Shown here one piece after another: positions 5,768 to 12,134 of a stretch of 18,113 nucleotides of DNA. The stretch is taken from positions 8,724 through 26,836 of the forward strand of contig JAOAKR010000001.1 in NCBI GenBank assembly GCA_026419815.1, in the 5' to 3' direction. Below the pieces are notes generated by a model. It worked only from the letters and a program-made list of their open reading frames with translations. It made no database searches and had not been told where the DNA came from. The number at the start of each line of letters is the position of its first letter. Within the stretch, counting starts at the first letter, position 1. The position numbers and the translations under genes are program-made. The stretch is from Microcaldota archaeon (lineage in GTDB: Archaea > Micrarchaeota > Micrarchaeia > CAILAH01).

Positions 5768-6370
5768 ATGAGAGGGCTTCTCTCATTTCTCCTTGTGATG
5801 CTGCTCGCGGAGACTTTGCTCACTGCGTACTCGCTTTACACGGCACAAGCGCGCTCGTCAGATTATGCTGTTGAGCAGTCCTTGCACTTGCAGGATTTCT
5901 ATTTTAAGAAGATGCAGGCAAAGCGCGAGATGCAGAATATAGTCGCACAAGGGTGCACCACGAAAGACCCTTACAACTGCATTGAGGAAATTGCAGGCCG
6001 GCTTGCCAACTATGAGGCGGCTGTGGAGCCATTGTCCGGCAACTCGGTTGATATATGGTGTGGATACCTTTCAGTGCCGTCGCACGAGATGCTGCTGCTT
6101 ACTTTGCAGTCCGGGGCCACTGCACCGAAGCCTCCAGGGATTTTTGATGCGCGCGACAAAATCAAGATAATGACGCCGCGCGGTGAGATTGAAGTGCACG
6201 CCTGCTCATCAGTGCTTGTGTATGATTATGATGAAAACCTCGTGTCAATAGGCCGGGGCCAGATGCCGGAAGGTATAAGCGGAGGGCAGGCTGTGATACC
6301 AGTGCTGGGCGTGTCAATTGCGGACCGCACTAACGGCATATATGATGTTGACTATGTGGGTGTTGTGTGA
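5768..6370 (+). CDS. Membrane-anchored pilin-like protein, gene 1 (hypothetical)
   Basis: Not assigned to a family. 200 residues. N-terminal hydrophobic helix (about 3-24, RGLLSFLLVMLLAETLLTAY) directly after MRG, with a buried Glu, resembling a type IV pilin/pseudopilin N-terminus. Then a helical stretch (about 30-60) and an outer domain with four cysteines (GCTT, NCIE, WCGY, ACSS) and beta-rich sequence DKIKIMTPRGEIEVHACSS. It could be a minor pilin or an anchored extracellular protein. First of four small proteins sharing this N-terminal layout; its TGA overlaps the next ATG, so translation is coupled. Confidence 0.72.
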   Translation: MRGLLSFLLVMLLAETLLTAYSLYTAQARSSDYAVEQSLHLQDFYFKKMQAKREMQNIVAQGCTTKDPYNCIEEIAGRLANYEAAVEPLSGNSVDIWCGYLSVPSHEMLLLTLQSGATAPKPPGIFDARDKIKIMTPRGEIEVHACSSVLVYDYDENLVSIGRGQMPEGISGGQAVIPVLGVSIADRTNGIYDVDYVGVV

Positions 6371-6669
6371 TGGGCATAATTACTGTTGAGTCGCTGGTTT
6401 GTATCCTGCTCCTGTTCACGGCACTTTACGTTTTCTATGCTGCGCTTGATGAAATCTCAGGAAAATCAATCAGCAGCCTCAGGCAGTCAATATTGCACGA
6501 CCGTGCCGGTGCCGCCCAGCTTGTGGTTTCACTGCACAGGTACTGTATTGCGCACGGCGTTTCAAACATCACAATCGCGTGCCCGCTCACAGACAGAATA
6601 ACCTGCCAGGATGAGGCAGGCAATGCGCACTCAGCAACAGCGTACACACGCAAAGGTGGTGGCAATTAG
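6370..6669 (+). CDS. Membrane-anchored pilin-like protein, gene 2 (hypothetical)
   Basis: Not assigned. 99 residues. MG then IITVESLVCILLLFTALYVF: a hydrophobic helix with Glu five residues after the Gly, the position of the conserved Glu in type IV pilins processed by the archaeal prepilin peptidase. An amphipathic helix (SISSLRQSILHDRAGAAQLV) continues, then a short Cys-containing domain (YCIA, ACPL, TCQD) and a Gly-rich end. ATG 6370 overlaps the preceding TGA; a GTG one codon earlier exists but is not needed. Confidence 0.72.
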   Translation: MGIITVESLVCILLLFTALYVFYAALDEISGKSISSLRQSILHDRAGAAQLVVSLHRYCIAHGVSNITIACPLTDRITCQDEAGNAHSATAYTRKGGGN

Positions 6670-6688
6670 AAACAAGGATTTATTTGCA

Positions 6689-6769
6689 ATGAAAAATATC
6701 CAGAAGTTGTGTAGAGAAGCGGTTCAGCTAGGTGCGCGACGTTCATACGGCGCATCTGCTACCCTATGA
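6689..6769 (+). other. Possible 26-codon short ORF in frame with the next gene
   Basis: ATG at 6689-6691 opens a 26-residue frame (MKNIQKLCREAVQLGARRSY and six more) that stops at TGA 6767-6769. The next in-frame triplets are TGG and then GTG 6773, the start of pilin-like gene 3. It may be a leader peptide, a decayed N-terminus or chance. Confidence 0.25.
6721..6763 (+). other. Long hairpin between pilin-like genes 2 and 3
   Basis: GGTGCGC (6731-6737) pairs with GCGCATC (6750-6756, one G-U). An inner CGT/ACG closes loop TCAT after a 2-nt GA bulge; outer AGC/GCT and GGT/ACC extend it to about 16 pairs. It ends nine bases before the GTG of gene 3. It could be a processing site, a translational regulator or a small RNA element. 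Confidence 0.5.
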
Positions 6770-6772
6770 TGG

Positions 6773-7132
6773 GTGATTGGCATAAGCAGCATAATAAGCA
6801 TTGACCTTGTGGTTGCGTTTGTGCTTGCCGTGCTAATATTTTACATTGCGGCACAAGTCATGGCCGCCGAGTCGCACTCGCTGTCCACCCAGTTAGATTC
6901 TCAGGCTGAATTGGCTGCATGCATAGCACGCAGTTATGAAGTTGTTTCAGCGCTTTCAGAAGGCAGGGATAATGAAGTTATGTTTTCAAAGATGCTTTTG
7001 CAAATGCCAAAAAATGCCTCGCTGCGCACATCCTCTGGATACCTTTATGGCGGCCCGCGGGAGGGGCCGTGCATTGCACGTGCAGTCTACGTAATTGACT
7101 TGGGGACACCGGCAATACTTGAGGTGTGCTGA
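6773..7132 (+). CDS. Membrane-anchored pilin-like protein, gene 3 (hypothetical)
   Basis: Not assigned. 119 residues. The only usable in-frame start is GTG 6773, since TGA lies two codons upstream; this gives VIGISSIISIDLVVAFVLAV and on into a single long hydrophobic helix carrying an Asp. A helical region with ESHSLSTQLDSQAELAACIA follows, then a small domain ending ARAVYVIDLGTPAILEVC. Same plan as its neighbours: very short N-terminus, one membrane helix, small outer domain with few cysteines. The TGA overlaps the next gene's ATG. Confidence 0.7.
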   Translation: MIGISSIISIDLVVAFVLAVLIFYIAAQVMAAESHSLSTQLDSQAELAACIARSYEVVSALSEGRDNEVMFSKMLLQMPKNASLRTSSGYLYGGPREGPCIARAVYVIDLGTPAILEVC

Positions 7133-7464
7133 TGAAACACAAAAATAAAGTGCAAAATGCATGCCACCAAAGCGGCCGTATCCATACCCATAAGCCGGCC
7201 ATTGTTTTAGCACACGCGCAAAAAAGCCCTTTTCTTATGCGGGGCTTTATAATTTCACTTGAGCCTGCACTATCTTTGCTTATGCTGTTGCTGCTCATAG
7301 CCCTTGCCACAAACTATTACATCCCAGAAGCGCGCAACTATTCGGAAGTCATAAGCAAGATGCACGAAGCTGACCTGTGGCTTGTTGAGGATTCGCTGGA
7401 ATACTACAACGCCACACCGCAGGCCAGAGCTGAATATGAATGGGTAAAAAATGAGTTGGATTAG
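7132..7464 (+). CDS. Pilin-like protein with long class III-type leader, gene 4
   Basis: Not assigned. 110 residues from ATG 7132 in the TGATG overlap. A basic, polar leader of about 38 residues (rich in His and Lys) ends MRG, followed by FIISLEPALSLLMLLLLIAL: an Arg-Gly then a hydrophobic helix with Glu six residues after the Gly, close to archaeal type IV pilin processing sites. A short helical tail of about 45 residues follows (EADLWLVEDSLEYYN). An internal ATG at 7237 (MRGFIISLEP) would remove the leader and match gene 1's start; both are possible. It ends overlapping the convergent 7461-9341 gene by 4 nt. Confidence 0.65.
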   Translation: MKHKNKVQNACHQSGRIHTHKPAIVLAHAQKSPFLMRGFIISLEPALSLLMLLLLIALATNYYIPEARNYSEVISKMHEADLWLVEDSLEYYNATPQARAEYEWVKNELD

Positions 7465-9341
7465 AACTCTTTTAAGACGTCCGGTTTAGCCTCCGGTGTT
7501 TTAGCCTTCTTTTTTTCTTTTTGCCGGGTTTCTTCCCTAAGACGTGATAGGTATTCCTTGTAAGCAGCCATAAAGAATGCCATCATTTGAGGATTTTCAC
7601 GCAGTTCCCTAACATTTGCATCTGAAATTTTTCCCATTTTTATTCCATTGTAGAAGCTATCTGCAAATTCCTGGTTTGTTGAGGAAGTGCTTATGCCAAA
7701 CATTTCGCACAGCTCTTTTAGGTTCGTGTTTGTTGATTTAATGATATCTGACACTGCCTTTTTGAACAAGGTGGGGTTTGTGATTTCGAGCCCAATTGCA
7801 TCAAAATAGTTTGACTTGAAAAGCGCATTCCCATACATCTTGAAGGTGTTAAATACCAGCGTGCACAGCTCATCATTCTTGTTAAGCTTTTCTAAGACTT
7901 CTCCCTCGTTTTTGCTTTCTTTTTCAACAGTTTTTATGATTTGGATGGCACGTGCACGCTTCTCATAAACATCCGCCAATACAAGGTCAGTATAAGGTGA
8001 ATCCTTGGGCAGGGTACTCTCTATGTTTTTAATCGCACGCACAAATACCTCATCAACGCCTGAGTAGTCAACCACAATCCCCTTCTCCCCACTGGAAGAG
8101 GTTTCCCTGACCTTGACGAACATCTCCATCTTGGGCTTTATTTTATCCGCATATTCAGCCAGCTCGCAATATTTTTTCGTATTATTATCCAAGTACCATT
8201 TCACTCCCTTATTAAAGCCAAGCTCAGCTTCATAATCGCGCACATTTATGCCCAGCGATTTGAGCTTGTTTGCGAATGCATCGTAAACACGGGCCGCACT
8301 GTTGCCGTCAAGCATCGCTTGGGTAATGCCCTCAAAGCTATTGCTATATTCCTTGCCTCCAATTGTGAGCTTCTTGTCATTCCTGAGCTTAACTTCATCT
8401 TCATAATTGAGGCTCAGCACAATGCCCTTGATTATTTTGAGCGTCTCAATGTTATATCTGCCCGCAACGTTGAGCATATCACTATACTTTTTTGATAGGA
8501 TTTCATTTCCAGCAAACAGTGAGTATATCGAGGGCTGGAATGACACACCAATCTCTATGCGCTGTGCACGCTCAACTGGCACTGCAACTACCTTCTCCTC
8601 TGTCAGCTGGTTGCACACCATAAGGAATGCCTTGCGCGTTTCTTCCCCTAAATAGCCGTCCTCAAGAATCTGCAAAAGATAAGTGCCGTTGACAGTCACC
8701 TTGCCTTTAGCATCTACGCTTATCTGTATTTTTGCGATGATGTTGTCGTTCAAATCTTTCACTGTGATAAGCCCTTGCCTTCCTTTAGCCGTCTTGTTTT
8801 GCATATCTACGGTATACTTGTATTTGCCGATGCGCCCGCTAATGTAATCCTTATCATATAAATTGCCGTATTTCTTAGCAATAGCGTTTGCAAGCTCCTT
8901 GTCATTATCGCTTGGATTGACCCATACAGCTTTCTTTGCTTTTTTCAGGTACCCATTTATCTTGCGCTGGAACTCAAGCACCTTCTTCATTGTTGCTGGG
9001 CCGTAAATGCCATCTTCCTTGAGCGGTGAGCCAGTGAGCCTAAACTCAGGCGGGATGTTCGGGGCCATTAGCGCATTAAGCAATTGCTGTGCAGTCTTTA
9101 TGTCGTCCTTGCTCGCATTCTTTCGTGAGGGCTTTTTCTTCCTGTCATCAGTAAGGCCACTCTTGCCGCCCTGGTACCCCTCCTCTCTCCACAATCGCCC
9201 ACCATAGTCAAGGTCAAGGAAAAGATCTTTTAGTATGCCGTCCGCGATTTTCTTGAAGTACTCAATTTGCTGCTTGTTGAGCTCCCCCGGTTTTGTCTCC
9301 ATCGGGATTATCTTGCGATCAGGATTTTTTTCAGTGGCCAT
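7461..9341 (-). CDS. Large protein with peptidoglycan-binding-like domain
   Basis: 626 residues; function not recognised beyond the PG-binding-like fold. Residues about 80-129 (IKTAQQLLNALM, then LKEDGIYGPATMKKVLEFQR) match the PG_binding_1 pattern of a three-helix repeat with D-G-x-x-G-x-x-T. A second weaker copy may lie near 220-246 (LEDGYLGEETRKAFLMVCN). Between them is a beta-rich stretch (ITVKDLNDNIIAKIQISVDA). The remaining 370 residues are helical and charged, with no catalytic motif I can name. No signal peptide or membrane helix: the start MATEKNPDRKIIP is hydrophilic. The C-terminus is Lys-rich (RQKEKKKAKTPEAK). It is the longest gene here and its codon use is visibly more A/T-rich than its neighbours, which may indicate transfer. 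Confidence 0.75.
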   Translation of the reverse strand: MATEKNPDRKIIPMETKPGELNKQQIEYFKKIADGILKDLFLDLDYGGRLWREEGYQGGKSGLTDDRKKKPSRKNASKDDIKTAQQLLNALMAPNIPPEFRLTGSPLKEDGIYGPATMKKVLEFQRKINGYLKKAKKAVWVNPSDNDKELANAIAKKYGNLYDKDYISGRIGKYKYTVDMQNKTAKGRQGLITVKDLNDNIIAKIQISVDAKGKVTVNGTYLLQILEDGYLGEETRKAFLMVCNQLTEEKVVAVPVERAQRIEIGVSFQPSIYSLFAGNEILSKKYSDMLNVAGRYNIETLKIIKGIVLSLNYEDEVKLRNDKKLTIGGKEYSNSFEGITQAMLDGNSAARVYDAFANKLKSLGINVRDYEAELGFNKGVKWYLDNNTKKYCELAEYADKIKPKMEMFVKVRETSSSGEKGIVVDYSGVDEVFVRAIKNIESTLPKDSPYTDLVLADVYEKRARAIQIIKTVEKESKNEGEVLEKLNKNDELCTLVFNTFKMYGNALFKSNYFDAIGLEITNPTLFKKAVSDIIKSTNTNLKELCEMFGISTSSTNQEFADSFYNGIKMGKISDANVRELRENPQMMAFFMAAYKEYLSRLREETRQKEKKKAKTPEAKPDVLKEF

Positions 9342-9371
9342 ATCCGCACCGAATAACCATTACCACTAATC

Positions 9372-9380
9372 CTTTAAATA
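9372..9380 (-). promoter_or_regulatory. TATA box for the 626-aa protein
   Basis: Minus-strand GTATTTAAAGG, about 35 nt before ATG 9341. A GGTG ribosome binding site precedes the ATG, so this gene probably has a short leader. Confidence 0.5.
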
Positions 9381-9408
9381 CTTTGCCTTGCGCCCATCGC
9401 GCGGGAAG

Positions 9409-9438
9409 CCACAATCGCGGGCCCGCTGGAATTTGTGG
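9409..9438. repeat. Inverted repeat with palindromic core in a divergent promoter region
   Basis: CCACAA (9409-9414) and TTGTGG (9433-9438) flank the perfect palindrome GCGGGCCCGC (9417-9426). It lies between the 626-aa gene's promoter and tRNA-Met and could be an operator or a structured leader. Confidence 0.4.
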
Positions 9439-9526
9439 TTTGCTTAAATACTTTTTCACGTTGAAAATAGTGCCGGGCTTTATTTATGCCAAGGTAGCTC
9501 AGCCTGGTTAGAGCGCCAGACTCATA

Positions 9527-9650
9527 CGAGGGCAAGGGGCTATGCCCCCACCCTTCGCAAACCTACTCCCCTTATGGGTGTGGGAGACGAATGTGTGAGT
9601 TCTGAGTTTGCCGTTCTGGCAAATGATGATTGAACAGGCGCACCAGAGCA
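9527..9650 (+). other. Anticodon-loop intron (37/38) of tRNA-Met
   Basis: 124 nt. Bulges TA|C and CA|A; exon CTC pairs with GAG. It begins with a nested hairpin CGAGGG...CCCTTCG enclosing GGGGC-TAT-GCCCC. Confidence 0.85.
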
Positions 9651-9672
9651 ATCTGGAGGTCGAGGGTTCAAA

Positions 9673-9795
9673 GCAGGGGATCTGCCGCCCCTGCAACCCC
9701 AGGCAATGCTTGGTGTGCGGGGGATCTGCCGCCCCGCATACGCCAAAGGTATGCTTGGAGTTGCAATGCGGTGGGTCCATGTTCATATATGAAAA
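9673..9795 (+). other. T-loop intron (59/60) of tRNA-Met
   Basis: 123 nt. Exon TTCA pairs with TGAA (9789-9793 region), with bulges AA|G and AA|T: a clear four-pair bulge-helix-bulge core at 59/60. It starts with the perfect hairpin GCAGGGG (9673-9679)/CCCCTGC (9688-9694) and contains an internal duplication. Confidence 0.88.
9676..9758 (+). repeat. Internal duplication inside the tRNA-Met T-loop intron
   Basis: GGGGATCTGCCGCCCC occurs exactly at 9676-9691 and 9720-9735 (44 nt apart), and ATGCTTGG at 9706-9713 and 9751-9758. Each copy forms a GC hairpin, so the intron seems to have grown by tandem duplication of a 44-45 nt unit. Confidence 0.75.
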
Positions 9796-9814
9796 TCCCC
9801 CCCTTGGCATTTTC

Positions 9815-9822
9815 ATTTATAT
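9815..9822 (+). promoter_or_regulatory. TATA box for the 9845 membrane protein
   Basis: ATTTATATTA, right after the tRNA-Met 3' end, is centred 26 nt upstream of ATG 9845, predicting a leaderless mRNA; it is also a T-rich tract able to end the tRNA transcript. Confidence 0.5.
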
Positions 9823-9844
9823 TATTTTGAAAGGAATGTTCTAT

Positions 9845-10192
9845 ATGCCTCTTGAGCTTATTGATACAATAGTCGGCATATATTCAGCCAGGCCGCTGCA
9901 CACGCTGATACACCTTGCAAACCTTATCATCTCACTTTTGATTGCGAAAACGCTGGTTGGTTATGCGCTTGAGATGAGAGGGCGCAGCCTCTCATATTCC
10001 CTGCGCTATCTTGCATACGCGTTTGTGGTGCTTGCGCTAATCTCCCTCACACAGCTTCTGTCTCCCTTGCCCTGGTTTGACTGGGAGCTAACCGAGGCTA
10101 TCGCCTATCTTATATTCTTGCTGATGGCCCTGTATGCAGTCTGGCACATAGAGCAGACTGTGCAGGCGTATTCCAGCATCCACCAGAAGTGA
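9845..10192 (+). CDS. Small three-helix membrane protein (hypothetical)
   Basis: Not recognised. 115 residues. Three likely membrane helices: about 19-40 (LHTLIHLANLIISLLIAKTL), 54-73 (YLAYAFVVLALISLTQLL) and 85-104 (AIAYLIFLLMALYAVW), joined by short charged loops (EMRGRSLSYS; PWFDWELTE). No signal or catalytic motif. Start ATG 9845 follows from the TATA spacing; ATG 9836 adds three residues. It precedes the sugar-nucleotide operon by 37 nt, which has its own TATA box. Confidence 0.75.
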   Translation: MPLELIDTIVGIYSARPLHTLIHLANLIISLLIAKTLVGYALEMRGRSLSYSLRYLAYAFVVLALISLTQLLSPLPWFDWELTEAIAYLIFLLMALYAVWHIEQTVQAYSSIHQK

Positions 10193-10194
10193 TT

Positions 10195-10204
10195 GCTTAT
10201 AAGC
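10195..10204 (+). promoter_or_regulatory. Palindromic TATA box of the sugar-nucleotide operon
   Basis: The perfect 10-nt palindrome GCTTATAAGC is about 30 nt upstream of ATG 10230. Its symmetry makes it a possible binding site for a dimeric ribbon-helix-helix protein such as the one encoded by the first gene; this is inference. Confidence 0.5.
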
Positions 10205-10229
10205 TTTTCCAATTAAAGTATGAGGCGGT

Positions 10230-10994
10230 ATGAAACAGGAAAAGATAGCGATAACTATAGATCCCCTTCTTTTGCGCGAGGTTGAAAAGACAATAGATGG
10301 CAACACAATAAAGAACCGCTCACAGGCGATTGAGCTCCTGTTGCGCAAGGCGCTGGGCGGGGACCTCACGACTGCGGTGATGCTTGCTGGCGGGCCGCAC
10401 GGCGAGGCAAAAGCTATGCGGCTTTATGAAGGCAGGCCTGTTTTGCACAACCTAATCTCCTGGCTTTCATCTTATGGGATACACAGGTTTATAGTTGCGC
10501 TTGACAAGAAGGAGAAGTCAATACGCAATTACTTTGGGGACGGCTCCCGCTTTGGCGTAAAGATACTTTATCTTGTTGAATCCGAGCCAAGCGGCACGGC
10601 TGGCGCGATTAAGGGGTGCCAGCCGCTCATAGACTCAACGTTTGCTGTTGCAAACTGCGACTCAATATTTGGGCTTGATGTCCAGCAGATGTTCCTTTAC
10701 CACAAGCGTTCCGGCAGGCTAGTCACTATGGCTGTGAAAGAGAGCATTGCAACTGCCAAGTATGGCACGGTGCATATGGAAGGGGACAATGTGAAATCGT
10801 TCCACGAAAAGAGCGCTTCAGCCCCAAGCAGGCTCATCAACACCGGGTTTTACATAATGGGCCCAGAAGTGTTCAGGCACATCCCGGACAGTGGCCTGCT
10901 TGAGCGCGACATATTCCCAAAGCTCGCACAGCAGGGCCTGCTCGGGGGCTACGTGTTCACATCCGAGTGGAAGGATCTGGAGGAAATGCAATGA
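10230..10994 (+). CDS. Ribbon-helix-helix domain fused to degenerate sugar nucleotidyltransferase
   Basis: 254 residues, two domains. Residues 1-43 form a ribbon-helix-helix DNA-binding unit: strand KIAITIDP, helix LLLREVEKTID, then NRSQAIELLLRKAL. Residues 47-254 match NDP-sugar nucleotidyltransferases: YFGDGSRFGVKILYLVESEP, GTAGAIKGCQPLID, metal Asp in VANCDSIF (D144), YGTV, and LINTGFYIMGPEVF. The nucleotide-binding loop is broken: where the paralogue at 12135 has GGEGTRLRPYTYTIPKPM, this has GGPHGEAKAM, lacking the catalytic GTR. The C-terminus is also about 15 residues short, ending WKDLEEMQ. This suggests a transcription factor that senses a sugar nucleotide rather than an active enzyme, though weak activity is possible. 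Its stop overlaps the epimerase ATG. Confidence 0.85.
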   Translation: MKQEKIAITIDPLLLREVEKTIDGNTIKNRSQAIELLLRKALGGDLTTAVMLAGGPHGEAKAMRLYEGRPVLHNLISWLSSYGIHRFIVALDKKEKSIRNYFGDGSRFGVKILYLVESEPSGTAGAIKGCQPLIDSTFAVANCDSIFGLDVQQMFLYHKRSGRLVTMAVKESIATAKYGTVHMEGDNVKSFHEKSASAPSRLINTGFYIMGPEVFRHIPDSGLLERDIFPKLAQQGLLGGYVFTSEWKDLEEMQ

Positions 10995-12133
10995 AACTCT
11001 TGTTTTCGGCAGGCACACGCCCTGAGATTATTAAGATAGCGCCGGTGATTAAGGAGGCCGAGAAGCGCGGGCATGCGTGTGTGCTCGTGTGGAGCGGACA
11101 GCATTACAACCGTGAGCTCTTTATGGGGGTCTTTGAAGATTTAGGGATTAGGAAGCCCGATTATGAGCTTGACTCGCGCGGCACCCCCTGCGAAATAGGT
11201 GCGGGCATCCTTACGCGCCTTGAGGGAGTGATACGCCAGGAGAAGCCGGACATCGTGCTCGTGCACGGCGACACGTTCACTGCGTTTTTCTCGGCAATCT
11301 CAGCAGCGCTGTGCCAGGTGCCGGTAGGCCATATTGAGGCGGGCCTCCGCACGCACTCTTGGGAACCGTTTCCTGAGCAGATATGCACGCGCGGTGCGGA
11401 TGCCGCTTCCTCGTTGTATTTTGCAGCAACTGAGCGCAACGTGCGCGACCTGCTTAATGAGGGCCATCCACGGGATCGCATATTTCTTACCGGAAATACA
11501 GTAGTTGATGCAGTTAGGATATACGGCGGGAAGAATAAGGGCATACGCGAGCAGCTGGGCATACCTAACGATAAAAAGCTCATATTCTTCTCTGCGCACC
11601 GGCGTGAGAATACCCTAAGCAGGGAAAGGATGGAAGGAATGTTTGAGGCGCTATTGGAGCTAAAGGATTATACTGTGTTTTGTGCGGTGCTCCCTGGCAC
11701 GCAGGCGGCCGCTGAAAAGTATGGCTATCTTGACCGCCTAAAGAATGCCCCGCACATAATCTGGAAAAACCCTTCACTTGAGAAGTACACAGACGTCCTG
11801 TCGCTGGTCGGCCAGTCTGACTTGGTGCTAACTGACAGCGGCGGGTTGCAGGAGGAGACTGCAAGCATGGGTGTCCCCTGCCTCACTCTGAGGTATGTTA
11901 CCGACCGGCCGGAAACGCTTGAGAGCGGCTCAAACTATTGCATTGGGTTCAAGAAGGGGGACATAATTAGGTGGGTGGACAAGGTAATGTCCGATGAGAA
12001 GCTTAGGAAACGGATGTCAACTGCAAAGAACCCATACGGCGATGGGCATTCCTCAGAATTGATTGTTGACATTATAGAGCGCTTCAACGGAAAAATGGCA
12101 AGATGGGAAACTAAGGTTCGCGAGGTGAAATGA
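10991..12133 (+). CDS. wecB: UDP-N-acetylglucosamine 2-epimerase
   Basis: Converts UDP-GlcNAc to UDP-ManNAc for surface glycans or glycoprotein sugars. 380 residues, the normal length. Active-site residues seen: K15 in GTRPEIIK, D94 in VHGDTFT, E116 in HIEAGLRT, E129 in PFPEQ, H203 in SAHRREN, and the UDP-binding TDSGGLQEE (281-289) with TDRPET (304-309). All match the non-hydrolysing type. ATG 10991 overlaps the previous TGA (ATGA) with GGAGG eight bases upstream; an in-frame start at 10967 would overlap more and is not needed. Middle gene of a three-gene operon. Confidence 0.95.
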   Translation: MKLLFSAGTRPEIIKIAPVIKEAEKRGHACVLVWSGQHYNRELFMGVFEDLGIRKPDYELDSRGTPCEIGAGILTRLEGVIRQEKPDIVLVHGDTFTAFFSAISAALCQVPVGHIEAGLRTHSWEPFPEQICTRGADAASSLYFAATERNVRDLLNEGHPRDRIFLTGNTVVDAVRIYGGKNKGIREQLGIPNDKKLIFFSAHRRENTLSRERMEGMFEALLELKDYTVFCAVLPGTQAAAEKYGYLDRLKNAPHIIWKNPSLEKYTDVLSLVGQSDLVLTDSGGLQEETASMGVPCLTLRYVTDRPETLESGSNYCIGFKKGDIIRWVDKVMSDEKLRKRMSTAKNPYGDGHSSELIVDIIERFNGKMARWETKVREVK

Positions 12134-12134
12134 T

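Larger units (their letters stand above)
9488..9809 (+). tRNA. Elongator tRNA-Met (CAU), two introns
   Basis: Acceptor GCCAAGG (9488-9494) pairs with CCTTGGC (9802-9808); A73 at 9809. The D-arm is GCTC/GAGC. Anticodon stem CCAGA/TCTGG closes CTCATAA after removal of 9527-9650. The T-loop TTCAAAT forms only after removal of 9673-9795; the T stem GAGGG/CCCCC has one A-C mismatch. The CCAGA...TCTGG stem followed by AGGTC is typical of the elongator rather than Ile2 or the initiator. The gene spans 322 nt for 75 nt of mature RNA. Confidence 0.92.

Noticed and set aside
5541..5786. N-terminal extension of the DUF429 protein
   Set aside because: The open frame crosses initiator tRNA-Met; the RNase H fold starts at ATG 5540 with a GGTG site.
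6713..6772. tRNA-like gene between pilin-like genes
   Set aside because: The hairpin has no T-loop TTCRA sequence and no matching acceptor stem.
9673..9795. CRISPR-like repeat from the two GGGGATCTGCCGCCCC copies
   Set aside because: Only two copies, inside a tRNA intron whose splice sites fit a bulge-helix-bulge; better explained as intron duplication.
9488..9809. tRNA-Ile2(CAU) instead of elongator Met
   Set aside because: The CCAGA/TCTGG anticodon stem and AGGTC variable loop match elongator tRNA-Met.
9608..9844. Longer version of the 9845 membrane protein
   Set aside because: The extra part lies in tRNA-Met and its introns; a TATA box sits 26 nt before ATG 9845.
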